A stretch of DNA of 60,496 nt from Brevibacillus laterosporus (GTDB lineage: Bacteria; Bacillota; Bacilli; Brevibacillales; Brevibacillaceae): assembly GCA_007833815.1 (NCBI GenBank), contig CP033462.1, positions 1 to 60,496 on the forward strand. The letters are read 5' to 3'. Numbering within the stretch: the first letter of the stretch is position 1; the number at the start of each line of letters is the position of its first letter. Under the pieces are notes generated by a model. The model had not been told where the DNA came from. It worked only from the letters and a program-made list of their open reading frames with translations, and made no database searches. Both the position numbers and the translations under genes were made by a program. Shown here in pieces: positions 1 through 5,954 of the stretch.

Positions 1-80
1 GATATATTTGCTTTTTTAGCAATCTTAGCCTGTGTCCATCCTAAGTTTTTTCTGCAAGATATCAATCTATTTAAAGCCAT
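1..80 (-). CDS. Cro-like XRE regulator, N-terminal part (gene crosses the ends of the window)
   Basis: The first 80 bases encode, on the minus strand, the start of a helix-turn-helix protein (begins MALNRLISCRKN, then LGWTQAKIAKKANI). The frame runs off the left edge and is continued exactly by the minus-strand frame entering at the right edge (60496 to 60385). Joined, they make 63 residues: helix 2 WTQAKIAKKANIS, recognition region RAYYANIELGRKIPS, end VDYIFFW. Size and fold fit a Cro-type repressor of the early operon. It is divergent from the CI-like gene at 268 and reads into the early minus-strand genes. The Cro role is inferred from position and size. Confidence 0.85.
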   Translation of the reverse strand, partial: MALNRLISCRKNLGWTQAKIAKKANI

Positions 81-112
81 ACTTACACCTCACAACCTGC
101 GCCTTTGTATAC

Positions 113-142
113 ATTGTAGTTCCTATTCGGAACAAAAGTCAA
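113..142 (-). promoter_or_regulatory. Early leftward promoter with repressor operator in its spacer
   Basis: On the minus strand a -35 TTGACT (137-142) and a -10 TACAAT (113-118) are separated by exactly 18 bp. The spacer contains the perfect inverted repeat GTTCCGAATAGGAAC (119-133). This is the expected layout of a phage early promoter repressed by steric block; the start would serve the Cro-like gene and the early operon. A weaker copy of the operator, GTTTCTTTCAGGAAC, lies at 162-176 between this promoter and the CI-like gene. Two further dyads lie upstream of that gene: ATAACC-N7-GGTTAT (196-214) and AAGATTAATCTT (229-240). Confidence 0.75.
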
Positions 143-267
143 TGCACTTTGAAAAATTTTTGTTTCTTTCAGGAACACTATTAGGTAAAATAAATATAAC
201 CTTACAAAGGTTATACTCTTAACATAGCAAGATTAATCTTGGATTATATTTCTCAGGAGTGAAGAGC

Positions 268-621
268 ATGGAGAATAAGTTTGCTGAACGTTTCAAAGCC
301 CTACGTGAACTCAAGGGCTGGACTCAACAAGAGGCTGCTGAGGCTTTGGGCATTACAAGACCAACTATAGCGGGATATGAATCTAAATCAAAATTCAGGG
401 TTCCGAGAGAAGAAAACCTGATCCATATCGCAAACGAATTTGGAGTTTCTGTGGATTATCTGCTTGGGAGAACGGACGAGCCACAATCTAACAAAAATAC
501 TTGGGATATCCTATTAGAAAATAACTCATTCACTCCAGAAGAAATACAGATGATTAAAAAATTCCGTTCCCTCCCAAAAGAAAAACAAAACGCAATTCGA
601 GAACACATTAGAACCTCTTAG
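268..621 (+). CDS. CI-like XRE family repressor
   Basis: 117-residue helix-turn-helix protein: HTH at about residues 5-60 (FKALRELKGWTQQEAAEALG, then ITRPTIAGYES), followed by VDYLLGRTDEPQ, typical of XRE repressors, and a short C-terminal dimerisation-type tail. No peptidase domain, so it is a small SinR/CI-type repressor without RecA-dependent self-cleavage. ATG 268 is preferred over GTG 259 because AGGAG (255-259) is 8 bases upstream. Divergent from the Cro-like gene across an operator-bearing region, so it is the likely lysogeny repressor and probable ligand of the GTTCC-N5-GGAAC sites (inferred). Confidence 0.85.
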   Translation: MENKFAERFKALRELKGWTQQEAAEALGITRPTIAGYESKSKFRVPREENLIHIANEFGVSVDYLLGRTDEPQSNKNTWDILLENNSFTPEEIQMIKKFRSLPKEKQNAIREHIRTS

Positions 622-635
622 ACATGCCATCTCCT

Positions 636-782
636 TCACGGGACAGTGGCGTGTATTTTTTTTATTTGCTCTTTAGCTTCTTCATCTGTCCTACTCTTTA
701 TAATAAGAACTCCCAATTGCAAAATTTCAGTAGCTGTCAATTCTTCTGTCGTTTCCATAGAATTTTGAATAGAGTTGCTCAT
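636..782 (-). CDS. Small hypothetical protein (48 aa)
   Basis: Short minus-strand gene convergent with the CI-like gene. ATG 782 has AGGGGG 7 bases upstream; upstream in-frame ATGs lack a ribosome-binding site. The product (MSNSIQNSMETTEELTATEI, C-terminal DEEAKEQIKKIHATVP) is a charged, probably helical peptide of no family I recognise. It lies directly downstream of the signalling-peptide terminator, so it is probably a separate transcription unit; a TATAAT-like -10 (minus strand) lies at about 819-824 with no clear -35. Confidence 0.6.
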   Translation of the reverse strand: MSNSIQNSMETTEELTATEILQLGVLIIKSRTDEEAKEQIKKIHATVP

Positions 783-884
783 TAGGCTTCCCCCTTGTCT
801 CTTTTTGCATGGTGTGATTTTAATTATACTATGAGGGGCGCGTTTTTGAGCTTTCGACAAATTGTATGGAAATTCGACACGAAA

Positions 885-908
885 AAAGCCCCTTATAAAA
901 GGGGCTTT
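885..908 (-). terminator. Terminator after the RRNPP receptor-peptide operon
   Basis: Perfect inverted repeat AAAGCCCC (885-892) / GGGGCTTT (901-908) followed on the minus strand by a run of T. It closes the operon that ends with the propeptide gene at 943. Confidence 0.85.
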
Positions 909-942
909 AGTAACAAAAAAGTTATTATTAAATAATTTCGGT

Positions 943-1086
943 CTACCAGTCAGGTGCGGTGGAGTACTGGGTGAAATATGTTGTGGCTTTTTTAGCGCTA
1001 AACTGAGCTGATTCCTCCGCGCTGGCCATTGAAGACATTAAAAGCAAAGCGAATAAAACTAGAGAAGAAGCGAATAGTTTTTTCAT
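943..1086 (-). CDS. Secreted signalling propeptide (RRNPP cognate, candidate)
   Basis: 47-codon gene. The product has a Sec signal peptide (MKKLFASSLV, hydrophobic core LFALLLM, likely cleavage after ASA at residue 23) and a 24-residue exported part ending YSTAPDW. This is the architecture of PapR/NprX/Phr-type propeptides, whose C-terminal 5-8 residues become the re-imported signal. The ATG is one base after the stop of the HTH-TPR receptor (TAA-C-ATG), so translation is coupled, with an AGAGGGG ribosome-binding site. Too short for usual gene callers. The mature peptide is inferred, most likely within the last 7-8 residues. Confidence 0.8.
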   Translation of the reverse strand: MKKLFASSLVLFALLLMSSMASAEESAQFSAKKATTYFTQYSTAPDW

Positions 1087-1087
1087 G

Positions 1088-2398
1088 TTACAAACCCCTC
1101 TTTCCTTTTTGAATAACCATGTTCAATAAATCTGTAATAATAAGTTGAGAATCAATACCTATCATACTCTTGCCAGAAGCATACAAACCTGTAACTTGAG
1201 TTGCATTAAGTTTGTACAACAATTCCATACTTTCCAAAAACTCTTGTTGCAAGCCTAATTGTGCAAAGATACGCATACTTCCCAAGAGAGCTTTTACAGA
1301 ATTTTTTACTTCACCTAGTAAAAACTCCACTCTCCCCTTATTACGTAAGTATAAACCATAATACAGTTCGTTAAAAGGTCCTTTAAGGTTCTTACTCTCT
1401 AAAATTTTATTAACTATCTCTTCAAAGCAGTACAGTTTTCTAGCCTCGTGCATATTGTTGCTCTTAATATATAACTGCATTAGCTCATTAATAGCAACAA
1501 TCGTATTATGATGAAACTCATAGTCCTCTAAATATTTTTCTAGTAAAGGTATAGCTCGACCCACATCATTTCTTCTTGCATAAACAATTGCTTTATCTAT
1601 TTTGTAGTAAGAGCTTTCATACTTATTAAATTTTAAAGCGTACTCCTCCAGAAATTGATCTGCTCTATCAATGTCCCCGATATCTATTAAATTATTATAA
1701 AATGCATGGTAAGCTTTTTCCTTAAAAACTGTATCTCTAATAGTGCTATCTAGAACTATCTTTCCTAGAAATTCATTACTTTCATAAGGTTTTTTTATGA
1801 TTAAAGCATGTACCCCAACTTTATAGTACGCTATTACACGATTTTCTTCCGTTAAGAAATTCGAAACTTCAATCAATCGCTTCCCTAGGTAATAGCTATT
1901 GGACATATCCTTATCACGTGCAATGAGATATTCCTCAAACATGGCGGCTGCCATGATATCGCATTCCTGATAACTCATTGCATGTTTCCCTAAAACCGAA
2001 TATAGTTTTTCAGCACTACTAATAGAGTTGGTTTCCTCCGCAATATTTAAGACATCAATTAACCCTTTTCGTACATCCTGTCCTAATGTCACGTATTGAT
2101 GTACAACTTCGGTTAAAAGACTCTTAGATGCTTCAGGTAAAACTCGAATCAGTATTTCTTTTACACATTCTTGATTTTTTTGAATCGGTACAACTTTTCC
2201 AACAATTTCGGTAAACGGAATAACTAATGATTTCGCTACTTTTTCGACTGTTTCAAGTTTAGGGTGGTTTGTCAGATCACTTTCTAGCCTGCGTAAAGCT
2301 TTTTCCGAGATGTTTGTTTCTTTTTTTATATCCGCTATAGACTTGCCACATTTCTTTCGGTAGGTGTGAATTAACTGACCTAAGGTACCACTACTCAC
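1088..2398 (-). CDS. RRNPP-type peptide-sensing transcriptional regulator (HTH + TPR)
   Basis: 436-residue protein from GTG 2398, chosen because GGGGAG sits just upstream and the HTH begins within a few residues. Upstream codons are in a leader with a hairpin. N-terminal XRE HTH (about residues 4-60: TLGQLIHTYRKKCGKSIADI, ETNISEKALRRLESD) followed by about 370 residues of helical hairpins consistent with TPR repeats (AYYKVGVHALIIKKPYESNE, ALLGSMRIFAQLGLQQEFLE). PlcR, PrgX, NprR and AimR share this layout and bind a short imported peptide. The peptide gene directly downstream supports a receptor-pheromone pair. The regulated promoters cannot be told from the sequence. C-terminal NMVIQKGKRGL. 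Confidence 0.85.
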   Translation of the reverse strand: MSSGTLGQLIHTYRKKCGKSIADIKKETNISEKALRRLESDLTNHPKLETVEKVAKSLVIPFTEIVGKVVPIQKNQECVKEILIRVLPEASKSLLTEVVHQYVTLGQDVRKGLIDVLNIAEETNSISSAEKLYSVLGKHAMSYQECDIMAAAMFEEYLIARDKDMSNSYYLGKRLIEVSNFLTEENRVIAYYKVGVHALIIKKPYESNEFLGKIVLDSTIRDTVFKEKAYHAFYNNLIDIGDIDRADQFLEEYALKFNKYESSYYKIDKAIVYARRNDVGRAIPLLEKYLEDYEFHHNTIVAINELMQLYIKSNNMHEARKLYCFEEIVNKILESKNLKGPFNELYYGLYLRNKGRVEFLLGEVKNSVKALLGSMRIFAQLGLQQEFLESMELLYKLNATQVTGLYASGKSMIGIDSQLIITDLLNMVIQKGKRGL

Positions 2399-2431
2399 AA
2401 AAAATCTCCCCTTCTGAAAACGAAAAGCTCC

Positions 2432-2460
2432 ATCACCGGTTTTCTGGTGACAGAGCTTTT
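2432..2460. promoter_or_regulatory. Hairpin in the leader of the RRNPP receptor
   Basis: An interrupted inverted repeat (AGCTC..TCACC / GGTGA..GAGCT) lies about 35-60 bases upstream of the receptor start codon. On the minus strand it is followed by TTTTCG, so it could attenuate transcription. It could also be an operator. Confidence 0.45.
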
Positions 2461-2553
2461 TCCATAAGGAAAACTTTCGTCCATCAGCTAAACTTTTGTC
2501 AGTAACTGAATAATAACTAATGACAAAAATTTGAAAACTCGATACAATATGTA

Positions 2554-2661
2554 CCAAGCAAGCTGACGGGTACGAAAAGTGCCTCTGTTCACCGAGGGCG
2601 AGTCGGTGGTCAGACTTACCAGGACTGGGGAGTCCTCGGTAAGCATGTTGGCTTGCTTTTC
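2554..2661. other. GC-rich structured element (three-stem RNA or DNA fold), unknown family
   Basis: About 105 bases, clearly more GC-rich than the surrounding DNA. Outer arms AAGCAAGC (from 2557) and GCTTGCTT (near 2652-2659) enclose hairpin CACCGA (2590-2595)/TCGGTG (2603-2608) and the strong hairpin CTTACC-AGGACT-GGGG-AGTCCT-C-GGTAAG (2615-2643). The fold is a three-way junction on either strand; the plus-strand version ends in GCTTGCTTTTC. It lies in the upstream region of the receptor gene. Possible roles are a structured leader, small RNA or single-strand origin; I cannot choose. A 61-codon frame overlaps it but has no ribosome-binding site and is ignored. Confidence 0.5.
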
Positions 2662-2874
2662 ATTTCCGATCAAATTTTCTTTATCTTAACAAAAATTAAC
2701 TTTATAAGCTAGCCTTATTTATGAAAAATTTGGAATAGATATGATTTAAATTCCATCTTTTCCCTATAAAAGGACTAGTTTGTTAAGAATGGATAAACTT
2801 TTGTTTGATCGATTAAAATATAACACTGAAAAATTAAAAACTCTGTCGAATTTTGCGGTTGTTCAGCAACTATT

Positions 2875-2921
2875 GTCCGCGGACGATTTATCTTGACTTT
2901 ATAAACAGCACGCATTATAAT
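2875..2921 (+). promoter_or_regulatory. Near-consensus sigma-A promoter facing the agr-like operon, with upstream palindrome
   Basis: TTGACT (2893-2898), 17-bp spacer, TATAAT (2916-2921) on the plus strand. Nine bases upstream of the -35 is the perfect palindrome GTCCGCGGAC (2875-2884), a likely operator in AT-rich surroundings. No plus-strand gene follows; the transcript would start near 2928 and run into the 15-bp repeat at 2935-2986 and then antisense to the LytTR gene. Confidence 0.6.
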
Positions 2922-2934
2922 GTTTACCCACAAA

Positions 2935-2986
2935 AATACCAAAAAGGGATCGCCCAATTTAATCTGGACGGTCCCTTTTTGGTATT
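2935..2986 (-). terminator. Terminator of the agr-like operon (bidirectional repeat)
   Basis: Perfect 15-bp inverted repeat AATACCAAAAAGGGA (2935-2949) / TCCCTTTTTGGTATT (2972-2986); its arm overlaps the stop codon of the LytTR gene and is followed on the minus strand by TTTTTG. Confidence 0.8.
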
Positions 2987-3324
2987 CCTAAGTGTTCTAT
3001 TTTCTTGTATTTGGGTCTTGAGACTTCGGCATATGAACCATCTTCGAAGTACACTCGGATTGAAAAAGAATCATCTACTATATATTTTATTGCGTTTATG
3101 TTTACAACATTTACAGGATCTAATTGCATGAAACCGAACTTTTCCCACTTTTGGCCAACATCCTCAAGAGTCGTTAGTCCGAGAAATTTTCCTTTATTGG
3201 TGTGATATTGTAAGATTCCATTTTTAGAGTTCTTTGGTCTGAAGAGGTCAACCTTATTGACCTCTTCAATTTTAAAATCTTCAATTTCATTGGTTCCAAA
3301 GCGAATGCCCGAAAACATTGTCAT
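2959..3324 (-). CDS. LytTR-domain DNA-binding regulator without receiver domain
   Basis: 121 residues. C-terminal two thirds match the LytTR fold (FMQLDPVNVVNINAIKYIV, RVYFEDGSYAEVSRPKYKKI), the DNA-binding domain of AgrA. There is no N-terminal phospho-acceptor receiver domain, only about 45 residues (IRFGTNEIEDFKIEEVNKVD). ATG 3324 has GTGAG 8 bases upstream. It is the last gene of the agr-like operon, 13 bases after agrD, so it is the likely output regulator. How a signal would reach it without a receiver is not evident. Confidence 0.8.
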   Translation of the reverse strand: MTMFSGIRFGTNEIEDFKIEEVNKVDLFRPKNSKNGILQYHTNKGKFLGLTTLEDVGQKWEKFGFMQLDPVNVVNINAIKYIVDDSFSIRVYFEDGSYAEVSRPKYKKIEHLGIPKRDRPD

Positions 3325-3337
3325 AGCGTACACTCAC

Positions 3338-3457
3338 TTACTTTTTTAATTCTACTGGTACTTCAGGGCTTCCGATTGTGAACTTGAAGCTAACTACATA
3401 GATGCTTGCGAGTGCAGCAAAAAATTTAGATAGTGTAACTGCCGTTTTGTTTGTCAT
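3338..3457 (-). CDS. agrD: AgrD-like autoinducing peptide precursor (Ser in place of ring Cys)
   Basis: 39 codons, preceded by a perfect AGGAGGTGA site. Typical AgrD plan: amphipathic leader (TLSKFFAALASIYVV), candidate ring segment SFKFT, and acidic tail SPEVPVELKK that matches the EVPxEL recognition tail of staphylococcal AgrD. The residue expected to form the thiolactone is Ser (residue 23) rather than Cys, and there is no Cys in the peptide, so a lactone ring, known for a minority of Agr peptides, is predicted. It sits directly after agrB, so AgrB is the obvious processing enzyme. Confidence 0.8.
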   Translation of the reverse strand: MTNKTAVTLSKFFAALASIYVVSFKFTIGSPEVPVELKK

Positions 3458-3461
3458 GATG

Positions 3462-3980
3462 TCACCTCCTTTTAGGGATTAATAAAATAGATTGAACAAA
3501 GAACGACAATGATAATATCGGAGAAATAAATAAAAAATTAGAGCAAACAATTAGAAATGAGATCACCTTGAGTAATAAATGTTTCTCCCTTGGCACTTTC
3601 ACTCCGTCGTAGACGTTGTTAGGAGCTAGTAGCAATACTAGGAGTCCTGAAATAGCAGTTAATACAGTATTGACTATAGAGGTCATGGGAATGTGAGGAA
3701 TAATCGACATGATACCTACTGTAACCACTGCACACCCATCTAATGACTTTAGATGGTATCCACCTGAAAACGCTCTCAGCAACATAAACGAAAACAAGGC
3801 TATTATTGTTTCAGCCAATCTCCCAAATAAATACCCAAGCAAAATTGAAAATATCAAGACCACCAAAAAATTGATGGTCACAGATATAGAATAGGTTAAT
3901 ACAGCGACGCTACTTGTTTGAGCAGGATTTGCTTTATTAATTAGAGTAGCGATTTTCTTTGAAATTTTTTCAATCATCAT
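3462..3980 (-). CDS. agrB: AgrB-like peptide-processing membrane endopeptidase
   Basis: 172 residues from ATG 3980, which overlaps the stop of the upstream sensor gene (ATGA). Family hallmark RAFSGGYHLKSLDGC gives the catalytic pair His76 and Cys83, at nearly the same numbers as in S. aureus AgrB (77 and 84). About five or six membrane segments (NFLVVLIFSILLGYLFG; VLTAISGLLVLLLA; LLKVISFLIVCSNFLFI). AgrB cleaves the C-terminal tail of AgrD and forms the peptide ring. Immediately followed by the agrD gene. Confidence 0.92.
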   Translation of the reverse strand: MMIEKISKKIATLINKANPAQTSSVAVLTYSISVTINFLVVLIFSILLGYLFGRLAETIIALFSFMLLRAFSGGYHLKSLDGCAVVTVGIMSIIPHIPMTSIVNTVLTAISGLLVLLLAPNNVYDGVKVPREKHLLLKVISFLIVCSNFLFISPILSLSFFVQSILLIPKRR

Positions 3981-4642
3981 AAATAATCCCGTTTCCTTAG
4001 GAGCCAAAGCAGAATAGCAAGTGGAATTAATACGTATGCGAGTATGATGAACGTATTAGCTTGACTCATAATTAGCACGTATAAAACCGTTGTTAGAACA
4101 AAGACAGTTAACCCTACTGCTAAGATTAATAAGTATGATAGTTTGTTCATTTCTGGCTTATAGGTCATGCTATGTGGAGGTTGAGATATAAAGCTATAGC
4201 CTAGATTTAGAACTTTCAGCAGCCACGCAACCAACACTACTAAAACATCTGCAACAAACTGTATGATAAAAGTTCCTAGTTCTGTGAATTGGCCTAAATC
4301 GTTTAGATTTACTAGGCTAGTTTTTAGTAACAAGGACAGTGCTACAAATTGTATTCCCGTAAAGGCTATACAACCAGCAGCTGTGACTAATGTAGCCTCG
4401 TATAATCTAAACTCTAACATGTGCCTAAAAAATATAACTAGTGCTATGTACTGTATCCCAGTATCATATTGGGGTATGTCTAGTACCACCCTGTTAAAAT
4501 AAGAAATTAGTGATAATACACACGCAATTAGTAAAAAATCTTTCAGGTAGTAACGAACAGGAAACCGGAACATCTTAAAAGCGATAATCATGATAGCCAT
4601 TTGGTCCAGTACACCAAACATAAGATATAACAAAATATCCAT
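3977..4642 (-). CDS. Kinase-less AgrC-like polytopic membrane sensor (candidate)
   Basis: 221 residues, almost entirely hydrophobic with six or seven predicted membrane segments (MDILLYLMFGVLDQMAIMII; YIALVIFFRH; TFIIQFVADVLVVLVAWLLK; LLILAVGLTVFVLTTVLYVL) and a basic C-terminus RKRDYL. Size and topology equal the sensor half of AgrC, and it heads the agrB-agrD-LytTR operon, but the histidine kinase half is absent: the protein ends after the last helix. It may be a receptor without kinase, a decoy, or an exporter partner. Assignment rests on context and topology, not on a conserved motif. Confidence 0.6.
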   Translation of the reverse strand: MDILLYLMFGVLDQMAIMIIAFKMFRFPVRYYLKDFLLIACVLSLISYFNRVVLDIPQYDTGIQYIALVIFFRHMLEFRLYEATLVTAAGCIAFTGIQFVALSLLLKTSLVNLNDLGQFTELGTFIIQFVADVLVVLVAWLLKVLNLGYSFISQPPHSMTYKPEMNKLSYLLILAVGLTVFVLTTVLYVLIMSQANTFIILAYVLIPLAILLWLLRKRDYL

Positions 4643-4695
4643 AACATTTCCCCGATGCTGATTTTTTCACTTCGATTAACATTTTACCTCGCGTA

Positions 4696-4762
4696 TTGTT
4701 CCTAGTCACTTATATATTTCTATTGAAACATATAGTATGGTTTAGAAAAGCAATAGGAACAA
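4696..4762 (-). promoter_or_regulatory. Probable promoter and inverted half-sites upstream of the agr-like operon
   Basis: TTGTTCCTA (4696-4704) and its exact reverse complement TAGGAACAA (4754-4762) flank about 50 bp. On the minus strand TTGTTC (4757-4762) plus a 17-bp gap and CATACT could be the promoter. The half-site GTTCCTA also occurs in the CI/Cro operator at 119-133, so the phage repressor as well as the LytTR protein are candidates for binding here. Confidence 0.45.
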
Positions 4763-4786
4763 CTAGTATGATCAATATAATCAAAA

Positions 4787-4812
4787 AAAACGCACCCTTT
4801 TGGATGCGTAAA
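4787..4812 (-). terminator. Terminator of the DUF4352 lipoprotein gene
   Basis: GCATCC-AAAA-GGGTGC followed by TTTTTTTT on the minus strand. Nearly the same hairpin recurs at 5927-5950, so the two cassettes may share ancestry. Confidence 0.85.
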
Positions 4813-4828
4813 GTCTTGTAGCTTTATA

Positions 4829-5407
4829 TTATTTTTTCTTAGCAGGTTGTAGATCGATCAGAACAGTCTCCCCAGCCGCAAATGCTACCCCGCTTGCTAC
4901 TTTCAATTTCAATCCCTTAGCATCCGCCGGCATATCAAACACCACTTGTCCTTTAGCAGATAGCTTAGGGTTTACATTTGCTAGAAAGAAGTTATTTTGT
5001 TGATTCGCATAAAGGTTAGCCTCTGGATCTGGATCATAAGTAGTTCCATCTGCATCAACTAGATTAAACATTGAAGAATCAATCATACGCGCTTCTTTAT
5101 CCACGTTTTTTACTTCTAAATCAATCAAAATGTATGTACCTTGAGGTTTTTTGTTCATAAATTCATTACCAACTTGCTTAGCAGTGCTAGTTTTTTTTGC
5201 AACTACTTCAAATTTCCCTACAGCCACTTTTTCATTTAATTTCGCCAATGCAGGTTCTGCCTCTTCCTTTGCCTCCGTAGCCTTCTCTTCAGTGGCTAAT
5301 ACAGCACCAGAGCCTGTCTTGCTAACTTCAGTTCCGCAACCTGACATAAATAAAGAACAAGACATGACTGCTATTACTGAAACCATCCCTAACTTGTGAA
5401 CTATCAA
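4829..5407 (-). CDS. DUF4352 lipoprotein
   Basis: 192 residues from TTG 5407, preceded by GGGGG at a 9-base distance. Lipoprotein signal peptide with lipobox LFMSGC, then a charged linker (TEEKATEAKEEAEPALAKLN) and a C-terminal immunoglobulin-like DUF4352 domain (VGKFEVVAKK, GTYILIDLEVKNVDKEARMI, then LVDADGTTYDPD and VVFDMPADAK). Extracytoplasmic, membrane-anchored. Such proteins are common cargo on Bacillota phages and plasmids; a role in surface modification or superinfection exclusion is possible but not shown. Confidence 0.8.
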   Translation of the reverse strand: MIVHKLGMVSVIAVMSCSLFMSGCGTEVSKTGSGAVLATEEKATEAKEEAEPALAKLNEKVAVGKFEVVAKKTSTAKQVGNEFMNKKPQGTYILIDLEVKNVDKEARMIDSSMFNLVDADGTTYDPDPEANLYANQQNNFFLANVNPKLSAKGQVVFDMPADAKGLKLKVASGVAFAAGETVLIDLQPAKKK

Positions 5408-5559
5408 AATTACCAACCCCCACAAAATATAGTAAATTTTAACTAAGAAAAATATACCATATGTGCGGGTGATTGGGAATTGATTAGACTATCATGAACA
5501 AAAAAGCATTTGGGAGTGTCCAAAGATTTTCGTAGTTTATTCATGCCTATAATGTGGTA

Positions 5560-5725
5560 TTATAAGTACAGGAATGCATACACTAAAAAGACCGCAGGTG
5601 TTAACGCACCTACGGCCATACAATAGACTGTCCCCTCAAAGGGGTCGGCTCACAGGATTTAAAGTGAAGAACAGACTCTCCCCTTAGTTTCCAGGCTCAA
5701 GGGAGGGTCTATTTCTTTTTGATCA
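5560..5725 (+). ncRNA. Candidate antitoxin RNA (RatA-like) convergent with the toxin gene
   Basis: Plus-strand TATAAT-like elements (CCTATAATG at about 5549, GGTATTATA at about 5556) precede a gene-free stretch that ends in a strong hairpin AGACTCTCCCC..GGGAGGGTCT and TTTCTTTTT (to about 5725). The RNA would overlap the 3' end of the toxin mRNA, which is the TxpA/RatA arrangement. Exact ends are inferred. Confidence 0.55.
5585..5616 (-). terminator. Terminator of the toxin mRNA
   Basis: CCGTAGGTG-CGTTAA-CACCTGCGG followed by TCTTTTT on the minus strand. It places the toxin mRNA 3' end well inside the convergent RNA, giving more than 100 bases of potential pairing. Confidence 0.8.
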
Positions 5726-5816
5726 GTGTCAGAATAGCAACGACCACGCCTATAAGCGTTAATGTAAACACTCCGAAGTTAATTGCTAGGTTAATTGCAT
5801 CAACGACTGACACCAT
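5709..5816 (-). CDS. Holin-like type I toxin (TxpA/BsrG family)
   Basis: 35-codon gene: MVSVVDAINLAINFGVFTLT then LIGVVVAILTLIKKK. One membrane helix and a lysine tail, the signature of the Hol_Tox family of type I toxins. Strong AGGGGG site upstream of ATG 5816; an extended -10 (TGGTATAAT) lies near 5897 on the minus strand, giving a leader of about 70 bases. Such toxins depolarise the membrane when the unstable antisense RNA is lost, so they stabilise plasmids and prophages; here it should penalise loss of the phage-plasmid. Confidence 0.85.
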   Translation of the reverse strand: MVSVVDAINLAINFGVFTLTLIGVVVAILTLIKKK

Positions 5817-5926
5817 GTTCTCACCCCCTCTCCACGAGGATATAGGAGTGAGCCGCCGCCCTTGAGAAAGCCGAATCTATTGTATTAAGGAAGATTATAC
5901 CAGAATAATTTGATTAGCATAACAAA

Positions 5927-5950
5927 AAAACGCACCCTTTCGGATGCGCT
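5927..5950 (-). terminator. Terminator of the secreted-protein gene
   Basis: GCGCATCC-GAAA-GGGTGCG followed by TTTTTTT on the minus strand, just after the stop codon at 5955. Confidence 0.85.
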
Positions 5951-5954
5951 CTTT

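Noticed and set aside
2488-2673. 61-codon minus-strand frame through the structured element
   Set aside because: No ribosome-binding site and codons coincide with the hairpin arms; explained by the GC-rich fold.
3709-3894. Frame opposite agrB
   Set aside because: Shadow of a strongly supported membrane protein gene.
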